A stretch of DNA of 64,000 nt from Anaeromicrobium sp. (GCF_025210435.1 NZ_JAOART010000094.1:29848-93847); one strand, 5' to 3'. Shown: positions 18,544-28,121, counted from the first letter of the stretch. The notes: generated by a model not told the origin, from the sequence alone. Program-made: numbers and translations.

Positions 18544-18576
18544 AATAAGGGAAGAGGCTTAGCCTCTTCCCTTATT
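18544..18576. terminator. Terminator after the SASP gene
   Basis: A 16-bp perfect stem (AATAAGGGAAGAGGCT / AGCCTCTTCCCTTATT) lies 17 bp after the stop codon. The T tract is modest on both strands. Confidence 0.75.
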
Positions 18577-18592
18577 ATTTAATCCTTATTTC

Positions 18593-18796
18593 CTATTTTC
18601 CTGATAATTGGTGCTCAGCCATTTCAACTAAACGCTTAGTCATATATCCACCAACATAACCGTTTTGTCTTGCTGTTAAATTACCCTTATCCATTCCTTG
18701 ATAATCGCTTAATCCTAATTCATTAGCGATTTCATACTTCATTTGATTTAATGCTGCCTTAGCTTCTGGTACAGCTTTTGGATTACTATTATTCAT
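18593..18796 (-). CDS. Alpha/beta-type small acid-soluble spore protein
   Basis: A 67-residue SASP of the alpha/beta type, which coats spore DNA in an A-like form and protects it from UV and heat. The core EIANELGLSDYQGMDKGNLT contains the GPR protease-sensitive segment, and ARQNGYVGGYMTKRLVEMAE is the second conserved block. TAGGAGGTG precedes the ATG. It is a single-gene unit with its own terminator, fitting forespore-specific expression; I could not identify a convincing sigma-G promoter. It is direct evidence of endospore formation. Confidence 0.96.
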   Translation of the reverse strand: MNNSNPKAVPEAKAALNQMKYEIANELGLSDYQGMDKGNLTARQNGYVGGYMTKRLVEMAEHQLSGK

Positions 18797-18978
18797 TAAA
18801 TTTCACCTCCTATTGCCTTGTACTATTAATTTAACCATTGTTAGACAAATTATATCTAGTAGTTTTTTACTTTTCTACCAGCCCTAGGAGGAGGTTTTAT
18901 AGTTTAATCTCTCATATGAAAATTCTATGAAAATTAATATCCATATACAGTTTTCATTAATTCAAGAGTTTCTATACA

Positions 18979-21030
18979 TTATAAACTAATATTTTCTATA
19001 AACTTTCCAAATTCATTTGTTATTTTCTTTTTCAATCCTTCATATTTTTTAGATTCTAAAAATGAATCTTCCTTAACTATCATCTCAGCTTTCTTTTGAA
19101 CTAACTTTAATATCTTCATATGTCTAAACAAATTTGCCATTTTAAGTTGAGGAATACCATGCTGTATAGTTCCAAAAAACTCTCCTGGACCTCTAATTTT
19201 CAAATCTTCCTCTGCTATTATAAATCCATCGTTAGTTTTAGTCATTATTTCCACCCGTTCCCTGGCCACAGGACTTTTTCCATTATTAATAAGAATACAA
19301 TAGGATTGATATTCACCTCTCCCAACTCTACCTCTTAATTGATGCAATTGAGCTAGTCCAAACCGTTCACTATTTTCTATAACCATTATGGACGCATTAG
19401 GTACATTAACCCCAACCTCAATAACCGTAGTGGCTACTAAAACATGAGTTTCTCCATTTTTAAATTTATTCATCACTTCTTCTTTATCTTTATTTTTCAT
19501 CTTACCATGTACTAGGCCTACATTATAATCTTTAAAATAATCTTCCTTTATGCTATCATAAATTTCAGTGGCAGAATTCATATCTAAAGTTTCTGATTCC
19601 TCCACTAAGGGAGCCACCACATATGCTTGTCTACCCTTTTGTATCTCTTTTTTAATAAATTCATATACTTTTGCCTTATCTTTTTCTACACTTCCATAAG
19701 TCTTTATTTCTTTTCTTCCCGGTGGAAGTTCATCTATAATAGATACATCTAAATCCCCATATAAAATAAGAGCTAAGGTTCTTGGAATAGGTGTGGCAGT
19801 CATGACTAAAATATTTGGATTAATTCCCTTTTTTGCAAATACATTTCTTTGATTTACTCCAAATCTATGTTGCTCGTCAGTTATTACTAGTGCCAAGTTT
19901 TTAAATTCCACCTTATCTTGTATTAATGAGTGAGTTCCGATTACAATATCCACATTGCCCTTTTTCAAATCATCTAATATTCGTTCTTTATTTTTAGGCC
20001 TGGTACTTCCCGTTAACAACTCAACCTTAACATTTAACCCTTCATATAATTTTATACAGCCTTCATAATGCTGCTGAGCTAATATTTCAGTAGGAGCCAT
20101 AAGAGCTCCCTGATATCCATTAAAGACAGCTTCTAACAAAGAGATTAATGCCACAACAGTTTTACCAGACCCCACATCTCCCTGTACAAGCCTATTCATT
20201 GGTTTATCCGATTCCAAATCTTTTTTTATTTCTTCCACCACATTCTTTTGGGCCTTTGTTAATGAAAAAGGAAGGGAGTCTATAAAATTATCCACTTGTT
20301 TTTCATGTTTAAATACTACACCCTTTCCCTGTGAAATTTGATTTTTCACCATAAAAAGGGCTAATTGAAGTAATAATAATTCTTCAAATACCAAACGATA
20401 CTTAGATATTTTCATCTTTTCAATGGACTCTGGAAAATGTATGTTTTTCAAAGCGTATTTAATATCACATATTCTATATTCTTTTCTGATACATTCAGGA
20501 ATATATTCATCTACACAGTTTATATGCTCTTGTATGACCTTATATGTTAATTTAGTCAAATCATTTTGATTAAGACCCCTAGTTAAATTATATATAGGCA
20601 TTATATGATTTGTATATTCTGCTTCGTTAAACTTATATTCAGGATGGGTAATTTCCAATCCAGAAAAGCTTTTTTTAACTTCACCATACAGATAGACTTC
20701 TCTATCCTTATGAAATATGTTCTTAAGAAATGGAGAATTAAAAAATGAAATACGAATTTTACCTGTAGGATCTTCTCCTATACACTTATATACCTTTAAT
20801 CCCTTTCTTACTTTGTTCTCTTCCATGTTAGATTTTATTATGACCTTTATCAAATATTTTCCTGATTTATTAATTTTATTTAAAGATACTAAATTTTTTC
20901 TCATTTCATAATCCCTTGGAAAATAATAAAGAAGATCTTTAACAGTATGTATCTGAATATTATTTAAAAGATTTGCCCTCTTGGGTCCAACCCCTTTTAT
21001 ATATTGTATAGACTCTTTTAATATATCCAT
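18979..21030 (-). CDS. recG: ATP-dependent DNA helicase RecG
   Basis: RecG, 683 residues, remodels stalled replication forks and Holliday junctions. An N-terminal OB-fold wedge domain (about 60-150) is followed by SF2 helicase motifs: QGDVGSGKT (about 283-291), DEQHRFG, MTATPIPRT, and motif VI QLRGRVGRG. The length is normal. The coding sequence ends in a short gene-free gap before the SASP gene, and its start is separated from the FakA-like gene by a repeat-derived terminator. Confidence 0.97.
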   Translation of the reverse strand: MDILKESIQYIKGVGPKRANLLNNIQIHTVKDLLYYFPRDYEMRKNLVSLNKINKSGKYLIKVIIKSNMEENKVRKGLKVYKCIGEDPTGKIRISFFNSPFLKNIFHKDREVYLYGEVKKSFSGLEITHPEYKFNEAEYTNHIMPIYNLTRGLNQNDLTKLTYKVIQEHINCVDEYIPECIRKEYRICDIKYALKNIHFPESIEKMKISKYRLVFEELLLLQLALFMVKNQISQGKGVVFKHEKQVDNFIDSLPFSLTKAQKNVVEEIKKDLESDKPMNRLVQGDVGSGKTVVALISLLEAVFNGYQGALMAPTEILAQQHYEGCIKLYEGLNVKVELLTGSTRPKNKERILDDLKKGNVDIVIGTHSLIQDKVEFKNLALVITDEQHRFGVNQRNVFAKKGINPNILVMTATPIPRTLALILYGDLDVSIIDELPPGRKEIKTYGSVEKDKAKVYEFIKKEIQKGRQAYVVAPLVEESETLDMNSATEIYDSIKEDYFKDYNVGLVHGKMKNKDKEEVMNKFKNGETHVLVATTVIEVGVNVPNASIMVIENSERFGLAQLHQLRGRVGRGEYQSYCILINNGKSPVARERVEIMTKTNDGFIIAEEDLKIRGPGEFFGTIQHGIPQLKMANLFRHMKILKLVQKKAEMIVKEDSFLESKKYEGLKKKITNEFGKFIENISL

Positions 21031-21088
21031 TCCTTATTCCCTCCAATCTATAACAACCTTATAAAATATAAAAGGAAATAATGCTTAA

Positions 21089-21147
21089 AGCATACGAAAA
21101 AAATAAACTAGTCAGGGACTTGACTAATTTATTTTTCCAATATGCCT
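21089..21147 (-). terminator. Terminator of the asp23-fakA unit, short member of the AGGCATAT repeat family
   Basis: On the minus strand AATAAATTAGTCA pairs with TGACTAGTTTATT around a short loop and is followed by TTTTTTT, just after the FakA-like stop. The outer bases (AGGCATATTGG... and ...CGTATGCT) are those of the 158-bp repeat with its centre removed. Confidence 0.75.
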
Positions 21148-21158
21148 AAGCTCATTTC

Positions 21159-22751
21159 CTATTCTACAGAAAATATATAATAATACAGAGGTTGTCCACC
21201 ATAATACACTTCCACATCACAGTCCTCAAATTCCTGTTCTATTTCTTCTGCTAACCTCTGTGCTCTTTCTTTTTCTATATCAGAACCATAAAATAATGTT
21301 ATTATTTCACTATCTTCATCAACTATATTTTTTAATAAATTATAACATTCATTTTCAATTTCAGTACCTACTGTTATAATTTCTCCATCAGATATGCCTA
21401 ATATATCTCCTTTTTTAATATCTCTATCTTTAAATGTGGTCTCCCTCACAGAAAAAGTTACTTGTCCCGTTTTAATATCTTTCATGGCCAAATTCATATT
21501 TTTCTCATTTACATCCACTTCATTTTCTGGATTATATGCCACTACAGCTCCTATTCCTTGGGGAATTGTTTTTGTAGGTATAACTATTACATTTTTTTCA
21601 CTTAAAGTTTTAGCCTGGTTTGCAGCTAAAATGATGTTGCTATTATTAGGTAATATAAATATATTCTCTGCATTGATACTGTCTATAGCTTCTTTTATGT
21701 CTTGAGTACTAGGATTCATGGTCTGTCCACCAGCAATAATTTTATCCACATTTATGTCTTTAAATATATTTTCTATTCCCTCTCCCATGGCAACTGCAAT
21801 TATACCATATTTTTTTAATTGTTCATTTTCCAATCGATTTTCATGTTGATACCTCATGTTGTCTATTTTTATATCCACAAGTTGACCTAATTTTAGCCCT
21901 TCTTCTATTACAACCCCTGGATTATTTGTGTGTATATGAACCTTTACAAGGTTTTCATCTCCAACTACTAGCATGGAGTCTCCTAGGTTCATTATTCTCT
22001 TCTTTAAATTTTCCACACTAGGATTAACTCCTTTTATTATAAACTCTGTACAATACCCAAATTGAATAGATTCACCTTCATGGACTTTAATGTTATGTTT
22101 CTTTTCTTTTTTAACAGTCTCTTCTACTATAACCTTTCCAGTTAATGCCTCGTAAAAACCGTTTAAAATACACATTAATCCCTTTCCACCTGCATCTACC
22201 ACACCAGCTTCTTTTAAAACCTTTAACATATCAGGTGTTTTTAATAAAACCCCTTCTCCATGTTCTATGACCTTCTCTAGGATTCTACATAAATCCGTTT
22301 CTATCTCCTGAATTTCCGTTGCCTTTTCGCTGACACTTCTTATTATAGTAAGTATAGTCCCTTCTATAGGTTTCATAACAGCACCATAAGCTGTATCTGA
22401 CGCCAATTTAAGTGCTTTAGCAAAATCTTGTGCACTTAAGGTTTCTTTGCCCTTACAAGCCTTTGAAAACCCTCTAAAGATTTGTGATAGTATAACACCA
22501 GAATTACCTCTAGCTCCCATTAATGATCCATTAGCAAGAGCCTTTGCTATATCCTCTACGTTTCCATCAATTATCCTTTCCACTTCTTCCTTTGCAGAAT
22601 TCATGGTTAAGGACATATTAATTCCTGTATCACCATCAGGCACAGGAAACACATTCAAATCATCTATAACCTGTTTGTTTTCCTCTAGACATTGGCATCC
22701 CCTAACAACCATATTCTTTAGCTGCAATCCATCTATGTAATTAACTTTCAA
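21159..22751 (-). CDS. DAK/DhaL-domain protein, fatty acid kinase-like (FakA/YloV)
   Basis: A 530-residue YloV/FakA family protein. FakA phosphorylates fatty acids held by a FakB carrier for phospholipid synthesis. The N-terminal DhaL-type ATP domain shows NVFPVPDGDTGINM with the Mg-binding aspartates at about 36-46 and GARGNSGVILSQIFRG near 78. The middle and C-terminal DegV-related regions match YloV architecture. It is preceded at 18 bp by asp23, the conserved asp23-yloV pair. No fakB is adjacent, so the kinase role is inferred from family membership. Confidence 0.88.
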   Translation of the reverse strand: MKVNYIDGLQLKNMVVRGCQCLEENKQVIDDLNVFPVPDGDTGINMSLTMNSAKEEVERIIDGNVEDIAKALANGSLMGARGNSGVILSQIFRGFSKACKGKETLSAQDFAKALKLASDTAYGAVMKPIEGTILTIIRSVSEKATEIQEIETDLCRILEKVIEHGEGVLLKTPDMLKVLKEAGVVDAGGKGLMCILNGFYEALTGKVIVEETVKKEKKHNIKVHEGESIQFGYCTEFIIKGVNPSVENLKKRIMNLGDSMLVVGDENLVKVHIHTNNPGVVIEEGLKLGQLVDIKIDNMRYQHENRLENEQLKKYGIIAVAMGEGIENIFKDINVDKIIAGGQTMNPSTQDIKEAIDSINAENIFILPNNSNIILAANQAKTLSEKNVIVIPTKTIPQGIGAVVAYNPENEVDVNEKNMNLAMKDIKTGQVTFSVRETTFKDRDIKKGDILGISDGEIITVGTEIENECYNLLKNIVDEDSEIITLFYGSDIEKERAQRLAEEIEQEFEDCDVEVYYGGQPLYYYIFSVE

Positions 22752-22769
22752 AATTAGTACCTCCCTAAA

Positions 22770-23126
22770 TTACTTTTGTACTCTCACATCTTTTACGTTT
22801 ATATTTACTTTTTCTACCTTTAATCCTGTTATAGTTTCTACATTATATTTTACCTTGTCTATTACATTTTGTGCAACAATAGATATCCTAGTACCAAATT
22901 GAATAACTATATATAAATCTATAGCTAACTTATCACCATCTGATTCTATTCTTACTCCTTTACTCATATTTCCTTTTCTTAAAAGTTCTGTTAATCCACT
23001 GGTGGCTGATTTAGAAGCCATGCCAACTAAACCATAGCATTCCATGGCAGACATTCCTATTATTTCTGAAATAACATGTTCATCTATGTGGATATTACCT
23101 AAATCATTTCTTAACTTAGCACCCAT
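22770..23126 (-). CDS. Asp23/Gls24 family envelope protein (YloU-like)
   Basis: A 118-residue Asp23/Gls24 family protein. The pattern GNIHIDEHVISEIIGMSAME near the start and VEKVNINVKDVRV at the end are typical of YloU. Members associate with the envelope and stress in Gram-positive bacteria; the exact role is unsettled. AAAGGAGG precedes the ATG. It is the first gene of the asp23-fakA-like unit and is divergent from rpmB. Confidence 0.9.
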   Translation of the reverse strand: MGAKLRNDLGNIHIDEHVISEIIGMSAMECYGLVGMASKSATSGLTELLRKGNMSKGVRIESDGDKLAIDLYIVIQFGTRISIVAQNVIDKVKYNVETITGLKVEKVNINVKDVRVQK

Positions 23127-23261
23127 AAAAATCCTCCTTTTACAATATATATATATAAATAGTATATGTTTAAATCATATATATATAGTTTATTTTATCT
23201 TAAACAAAAAACCTATTCAACAATTAAAAATATTTTTATAAAAATATTTTCATCTTATACC

Positions 23262-23291
23262 TTGCATACACCCGGCATAGTGTGGTAAAAT
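23262..23291 (+). promoter_or_regulatory. Putative rpmB promoter
   Basis: TTGCAT (23262-23267) and TAAAAT (23286-23291) with an 18-bp spacer lie about 50 bp upstream of rpmB on the plus strand. Confidence 0.6.
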
Positions 23292-23340
23292 TATGATGTT
23301 TGCTATTAAGCTACGATCACTTTAAGGAGGTGTTATATAG

Positions 23341-23532
23341 ATGTCAAAAGCATGTGAAGTATGTGGAAAGGGAAGAATTTCCGGGAACGCTGTAAGTCAC
23401 TCAAACCGTCATTCTAGGAGAGTTTGGGGTGCTAACATAAAGAAGGTAAAAGCTATCGTTAATGGATCACCAAAAAGAGTTAGCGTGTGTACTAGATGCC
23501 TTCGTTCTAACAAAGTAGAAAGAGCTATATAG
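23341..23532 (+). CDS. rpmB: 50S ribosomal protein L28
   Basis: L28, 63 residues. This is the zinc-binding form: CEVC (5, 8) and CTRC (50, 53) give four cysteines. The body NAVSHSNRHSRRVWGANI is diagnostic. AAGGAGGTG precedes the ATG. It is a single-gene unit on the plus strand between two minus-strand blocks, with a promoter before and a terminator after, the usual setting of rpmB beside asp23 in Firmicutes. Confidence 0.97.
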   Translation: MSKACEVCGKGRISGNAVSHSNRHSRRVWGANIKKVKAIVNGSPKRVSVCTRCLRSNKVERAI

Positions 23533-23537
23533 TTCGT

Positions 23538-23566
23538 AAAGTCTGCCATATGGTAGGCTTTTTTTA
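23538..23566 (+). terminator. rpmB terminator
   Basis: AAAGTCTGCC / GGTAGGCTTT with an ATAT loop, followed by TTTTTTT on the plus strand, starts six bases after the rpmB stop. Confidence 0.88.
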
Positions 23567-23570
23567 CTAC

Positions 23571-23750
23571 CTAATAATTACAAAACAGTTTGTATCCTAA
23601 GAAAATTAAAACTATTCCTATTAAAGCTATCCATCCAGTGACTGGTAAAAACATATAGGCTAATGTGGCTATTCCTACAGCAATTAATACACTACCTAAA
23701 AATCTCTTATCTAGTCGTCTCCACAAAGAGGTATATGGTTTTCTTTTCAT
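23571..23750 (-). CDS. Small membrane protein (59 aa), not in common annotations
   Basis: A 59-codon reading frame from ATG 23750 to TAG 23571, with GGGGGAAG about 7 nt upstream. A basic N-terminus (MKRKPYTSLWRRLDKRF) is followed by two short hydrophobic segments, LIAVGIATLAYMF and WIALIGIVLIFLGY, separated by LPVTG-W. The LPVTG is internal and is not followed by a sorting tail, so it is not a sortase signal. Positive-inside topology suggests a hairpin in the membrane. It is paired with another tiny membrane frame upstream. I do not recognise the family. Confidence 0.6.
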   Translation of the reverse strand: MKRKPYTSLWRRLDKRFLGSVLIAVGIATLAYMFLPVTGWIALIGIVLIFLGYKLFCNY

Positions 23751-23763
23751 TATTACTTCCCCC

Positions 23764-23901
23764 TTATATGATTTTCAAAACCAAAAGCATCAATACTATA
23801 AATAAAACTCCTAAAATTCCATACCAAATTCCTAAAGGTATGAATTTGATCAACAATATACTTCCAGACATTGCCAACACTATTCCCAGAAGCCTTTTCA
23901 A
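23764..23901 (-). CDS. Tiny membrane protein (45 aa), TTG start
   Basis: A 45-codon frame from TTG 23901 (AGGA 5 nt upstream) to TAA 23764. After LKRLLG it is nearly all hydrophobic: IVLAMSGSILLIKF and GILGVLFIVLMLLVLK form two likely membrane segments. It lies 13 bp upstream of the 59-residue frame on the same strand, so the two probably form a small operon. The start is uncertain because stops lie just upstream in frame. No family recognised. Confidence 0.5.
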   Translation of the reverse strand: MKRLLGIVLAMSGSILLIKFIPLGIWYGILGVLFIVLMLLVLKII

Positions 23902-23993
23902 TAGAATCCTATTCCCAATTTATCACCCCATTTTGTGCATATATTCATTATATTATTCAATACCTTTCGTGAATGTGAAGAATTTTAAAATTA

Positions 23994-24035
23994 TTAAAAA
24001 AGTGTAACTAAAGCTTTTATCCTTAGTTACACTTT
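23994..24035 (-). terminator. Terminator of the prpC-prkC-rsgA-rpe-thiN operon
   Basis: AAAGTGTAACTA / TAGTTACACTTT, followed by TTTTTT on the minus strand, lies directly after the thiN stop. Confidence 0.88.
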
Positions 24036-24039
24036 CATT

Positions 24040-24675
24040 TTAATCTTCTGATATTGTAAGTAGCAAATGGCCCTTTTCTATGGTTATGATTCCACTAGAG
24101 TCTTTTAACTTATTGCTCACCCCTCTAGATGATCCCATTAATATATCCTCTTTGTATAAAGGGTATTCAAAGCCCTTTAATGTTATTCCTTCAACTTTTT
24201 TAGTAAGGGGAATTAAAGATATATTCTTATTTTTGTCACAATTAATAACTTCCCTATTTAAAACAACCATAATTTCATTTTTTTCATTAACTATTTTAGC
24301 TTTTATACCTTTTTTAGCCAAGGGCAATAGTAAGGTCACATTAGCAATAGTATGATCCATTCTAGTACCAATACCACCTGTTATAATCATTTCCTTTGCC
24401 CCCTTATTGAGGGCATAACTTATTGCTAGTTCCATATCTGTGAAATCTTTTTTAGGAGGAAATTTGAAAAACTTAACACCCTTTTTTTCAAACTCAATTC
24501 TGCTTTTTTCATCAATAGAATCTAAATCTCCCACAATTACGTTTGGGATCTTAAAGATTTTACTAAGATATCTTGCTCCCCCATCAGCACATATTACAAA
24601 ATCACTTTCATCCATAAGATCTTTCAAAAAGTTTAAATCATCAATAGTTCCATTTGCAATTATTAAAAATCTCAT
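24040..24675 (-). CDS. thiN: Thiamine pyrophosphokinase
   Basis: ThiN, 211 residues, transfers pyrophosphate from ATP to thiamine, giving thiamine diphosphate. The acidic metal and substrate motifs are CADGGARYL (about 29-37), VVGDLDSI-like VIVGDLDSID (about 46-55), DFTDMELAI (about 77-85) and GGIGTRMDH (about 99-107). It is the last gene of a long operon starting at prpC or further upstream; it lies 8 bp after rpe, the usual Firmicutes order rsgA-rpe-thiN. Confidence 0.95.
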   Translation of the reverse strand: MRFLIIANGTIDDLNFLKDLMDESDFVICADGGARYLSKIFKIPNVIVGDLDSIDEKSRIEFEKKGVKFFKFPPKKDFTDMELAISYALNKGAKEMIITGGIGTRMDHTIANVTLLLPLAKKGIKAKIVNEKNEIMVVLNREVINCDKNKNISLIPLTKKVEGITLKGFEYPLYKEDILMGSSRGVSNKLKDSSGIITIEKGHLLLTISED

Positions 24676-24683
24676 TTTTTCAC

Positions 24684-25334
24684 CTATATATTTTTTCTAA
24701 AGTCCATTACGGCCTCTTCTATATTATGTGCTCCAAATATGGCAGAACCTGCCACAATCACATTTGCTCCTGCCTCTACAACTTCCTTCACATTATCTAC
24801 TTTTATTCCTCCATCAACTTCTATATCTATATTAAGACCTTTATCCCCTATCATTTTCTTTAGTTTTATTATTTTATCTTTAACTATTGGGATAAATTTT
24901 TGTCCTCCAAAACCTGGATTAACAGACATTAAAAGAACCATATCCACATGATCTAATATATATTCAAGTTCATTTAGAGGAGTTCCTGGATTTAGGGATA
25001 CCCCCGCTTTTACACCATAGGATTTTATCAATTGAATAGTTCTATGTATATGTGTACATGCCTCCATATGCACTGTAATAATATGAGCCCCAGCATCTAC
25101 AAATTCCTTTATATATCTATCTGGTTCTTCTATCATAAGATGTACATCTAAGACAAGATTTGTAATCTTACTTACACTTTTAAGAACTACTGGCCCTATA
25201 CTTATATTAGGTACAAATTGTCCATCCATTACATCTATATGTAACATGTCTACTCCTGCTTTTTCTACCTTCTCTATATCCTCTTTAAGATTTGCAAAGT
25301 TTGCTGATAAAATTGATGGTGAAAGTTTTACCAT
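24684..25334 (-). CDS. rpe: Ribulose-phosphate 3-epimerase
   Basis: Rpe, 216 residues, a TIM-barrel metal enzyme of the pentose phosphate pathway interconverting ribulose-5-P and xylulose-5-P. Motifs: [13 protein letters not shown] at the start, [17 protein letters not shown] (His and Asp metal ligands, about 33-49), [24 protein letters not shown] and EVDGGI. TAGGAGG precedes the ATG. It lies 2 bp after rsgA. Confidence 0.97.
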   Translation of the reverse strand: MVKLSPSILSANFANLKEDIEKVEKAGVDMLHIDVMDGQFVPNISIGPVVLKSVSKITNLVLDVHLMIEEPDRYIKEFVDAGAHIITVHMEACTHIHRTIQLIKSYGVKAGVSLNPGTPLNELEYILDHVDMVLLMSVNPGFGGQKFIPIVKDKIIKLKKMIGDKGLNIDIEVDGGIKVDNVKEVVEAGANVIVAGSAIFGAHNIEEAVMDFRKNI

Positions 25335-25336
25335 TT

Positions 25337-26209
25337 TTAATACCTCCTATTTTTCTCTATTTCATCTAAAAGATTTACATAATTATTATACCTAGATTCA
25401 CTTATTTTCCCATTTTTAATTGCTTCTTTTATTGCACACTCAGGTTCATTTATATGCTTACATCCTGTGTATTTGCAAGAACCTATTAAGGGCTCGAATT
25501 CCTTAAAATAGTATTGTAGATCTAATTCTTCAACAAAATCTAAGTCTAGAGAACTAAATCCTGGTGTATCTAAAACCCATCCTCCAAAGTCAAGTTTCAA
25601 TAACTCAACGTGCCTAGTAGTATGTTTCCCCCTTTTATTCTTCAAGCTAATTTCCCCTGTTTTTAGTTGCAAATTAGGTTGTGTTGCGTTTAAAAGAGAG
25701 GATTTTCCTACTCCTGATGGGCCTGCAAAAACAGTAATTTTATCCTTTAATATATGTTTAAACTCCTCTACACCAGAATTAAGCTTAGTACTGGTTTCCA
25801 ACAGTTTATATCCTGTTTTATCATAGATTTCCTTTAAGTTATTTAATTCCTCTTCACTTAAATCTACTTTATTAAAACATATTACTATATCTAGGTTTTC
25901 TCGCTCTGCCATTACTAAAAATCTATCTAATAGCAAAATATTAGGGTTAGGTCGTTTTACTGCAAATACTATAACTGCTTGGTCAACATTTGCAACAGGA
26001 GGTCTTATTAATTTAGTTTCTCTATTTTCTATTTTTTCAATCATGCCCTTATCATCATAGGATATGGATATGCTTACCCTATCTCCTACTAAAGGGGTTA
26101 TTTTTTCCTTTCTAAACTTGCCCCTAGCCCTACATTCATACATTTTACCATCTTCATCCTGTATATAGTAAAATCCTCCGATCCCCTTTGTAATAATACC
26201 TTTAATCAT
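25337..26209 (-). CDS. rsgA: Ribosome small subunit-dependent GTPase RsgA
   Basis: RsgA, 290 residues, a circularly permuted GTPase that checks maturation of the 30S decoding centre. An N-terminal OB fold is followed by G4 CFNKVDL (about 116), G1 [12 protein letters not shown] (about 167-178) and G3 DTPGF, in permuted order. The C-terminal zinc site is C-x5-H type within [15 protein letters not shown]. The ATG overlaps the prkC stop by 8 bp, indicating coupling in the prkC-rsgA-rpe-thiN operon. Confidence 0.96.
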   Translation of the reverse strand: MIKGIITKGIGGFYYIQDEDGKMYECRARGKFRKEKITPLVGDRVSISISYDDKGMIEKIENRETKLIRPPVANVDQAVIVFAVKRPNPNILLLDRFLVMAERENLDIVICFNKVDLSEEELNNLKEIYDKTGYKLLETSTKLNSGVEEFKHILKDKITVFAGPSGVGKSSLLNATQPNLQLKTGEISLKNKRGKHTTRHVELLKLDFGGWVLDTPGFSSLDLDFVEELDLQYYFKEFEPLIGSCKYTGCKHINEPECAIKEAIKNGKISESRYNNYVNLLDEIEKNRRY

Positions 26210-28121
26210 CTATATTCCCCGTTTCAAAATCTATTTGTTTATCTGCTATTAGAACATCGTCAAAGTATATATCTATAGAGGCTTTTCCTCTTCCTTCAAT
26301 GGTAATTTTCTCTTTACCGCTCATGGATTTGTTGTGGATTTTATCATGAACCACATTTTGTATGCCATTTTGAGTTTTAACTATTTTCAATCTAAAATCT
26401 TCATTGTTAGCTTGGTCATAAAATAATCTAAATGAAATTGACTTCATCTTAAACTCATCCTCTTCTGATGGTTGGGTTACAGGACTACCTTCACTAACAC
26501 TCAAATTAACAACTTGATTTTCTTCTACTTCCGTACCGCCCTTAAGATTTTGCCATATGACCATATCCTTTTCTTCTTCACTTTCCTTATATTCAACCTT
26601 ACCTAATACAAGACCAGATGCTTCTATAGTCTTTTTAGCCTCTTTAAGAAACTTTCCTGTCAATGTAGGCATTAATATGGTCTTTGTCTGAACGCCCTGG
26701 CTTACTACTAGGTTAACAGGAGAATCAATTTCAACCATTTGTCCTCCTCTAGGATCTTGATCCATTATTATACCTACGGGCATAGAGCTATACTTATACT
26801 TTACTTTACCCTCTTGTAATTTTGCATTTTCCAGAGTTATATCAATATTTTCAAGTTTTTTATTAATCAAGTTAGGGGTCTGTACTAATTCCTTTCCCTT
26901 ACTAACTATTAAAGATACAGGATATCCTTCTTTTCTCTTAATGCCTTCTTTTGGGTCTTGTTCTATTACATAGCCCTTTTCATATTCATTACTAAATCTT
27001 TCATTAGTTATCTCTGCTTTTAAACCCAGTTTTAATAATTCCTTCTTAGCACTATCTTCACTTGTTCCTACTACCTTGGGTACATTCACTTCTTTTACAA
27101 ATAATATATCCTTTAAATATAGGCCTCCTACCGTTACCATAAGTGCACTTATAAAGGCTAATAATAGGGCTGACCATATTATTAATCTATTATTTTCTTT
27201 TTTACTTTTTTTATCTTTACTTTTAATTTGTTTTTCATCTATGGCAGGAATAACCATGGTAGGAGAATCTCCCTTGTCCATGAAATCTACAAAATTTCCC
27301 ATTGGCTTTTCTTGAGCTTTATCCAAATCCTTATATAATTCCATGGCATTTTCATATCTTTTACTTTGTTCCCTTTGGGTTGCCTTCAATATTATATCTG
27401 CTAAAGCTTTTGGAATATTTTTATTAATTTTTCTTGGATCTTGTACCTCTTCATTTATGTGTTTTAAAGCTATACTAAGAGGTTTCTCCCCTTCAAAGGG
27501 TAATTTACCCGTTGCCATTTCATAAAGAACTATTCCCAAGGAATAAATATCTGATTTTTCTGAAACATACCCTCCTCTAGCCTGCTCTGGAGAAAAATAA
27601 TGAACTGATCCAATAACATTCGCTGCATTTGTTATTGTAGATGAAGTTACAGCCCTAGCTATTCCAAAATCCGTCACCTTTGCTGTATCCTGTGAAGTTA
27701 CTAAAATATTATGGGGTTTAATATCCCTATGAATAATATGATTACCATGGGCATGTTCAAGGGCTAAGGCTATTTGTTTTCCTATTTTAATTACTCTGTT
27801 AGAATTTAATGGACCTTCACTTTTAATAATTTGCTTTAAAGTCTTATTTTCCACATATTCCATAACTATATAATCAGTATCATTTTCTTTTCCTACGTCA
27901 TATATATTTACAATATTATGATGTGACAAACTAGCAGCTGATTGGGATTCTTGTCTAAAAGATTTGATGAATTCTTCGTCACTTTTAAATTCTGGTCTTA
28001 ATATCTTTACAGCAACATATCTATTTAAAAGGTTACATTTGGCCTTATAAACTAAAGCCATTCCACCGCCACCTATTCTTTCTATTAATTCATATCTATC
28101 TCCTAAAACTTTTCCTATCAT
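26202..28121 (-). CDS. prkC: PASTA-domain Ser/Thr protein kinase PrkC
   Basis: PrkC/Stk1-type kinase, 639 residues, which senses peptidoglycan fragments and controls wall metabolism and spore germination. The kinase domain shows GGGGMALVYKA (18-28), catalytic Lys39, IHRDIKPHN near 135 and DFGIA near 153. A membrane segment (about 315-337) leads to three extracellular PASTA repeats (about 345-545). A further beta-rich domain of about 90 residues follows the last PASTA repeat and is not a PASTA unit. The gene directly follows prpC, its phosphatase. Confidence 0.95.
   Translation of the reverse strand: MIGKVLGDRYELIERIGGGGMALVYKAKCNLLNRYVAVKILRPEFKSDEEFIKSFRQESQSAASLSHHNIVNIYDVGKENDTDYIVMEYVENKTLKQIIKSEGPLNSNRVIKIGKQIALALEHAHGNHIIHRDIKPHNILVTSQDTAKVTDFGIARAVTSSTITNAANVIGSVHYFSPEQARGGYVSEKSDIYSLGIVLYEMATGKLPFEGEKPLSIALKHINEEVQDPRKINKNIPKALADIILKATQREQSKRYENAMELYKDLDKAQEKPMGNFVDFMDKGDSPTMVIPAIDEKQIKSKDKKSKKENNRLIIWSALLLAFISALMVTVGGLYLKDILFVKEVNVPKVVGTSEDSAKKELLKLGLKAEITNERFSNEYEKGYVIEQDPKEGIKRKEGYPVSLIVSKGKELVQTPNLINKKLENIDITLENAKLQEGKVKYKYSSMPVGIIMDQDPRGGQMVEIDSPVNLVVSQGVQTKTILMPTLTGKFLKEAKKTIEASGLVLGKVEYKESEEEKDMVIWQNLKGGTEVEENQVVNLSVSEGSPVTQPSEEDEFKMKSISFRLFYDQANNEDFRLKIVKTQNGIQNVVHDKIHNKSMSGKEKITIEGRGKASIDIYFDDVLIADKQIDFETGNIDD

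Noticed and set aside
23571-23750. LPVTG in the 59-residue protein as a sortase signal
   Set aside because: The motif is internal between two hydrophobic segments, and there is neither an N-terminal signal peptide nor a basic C-terminal tail.
23663-24007. 114-codon plus-strand frame
   Set aside because: It is antisense to the two tiny minus-strand membrane frames and the thiN terminator, has no ribosome-binding site, and its composition mirrors the opposite strand.
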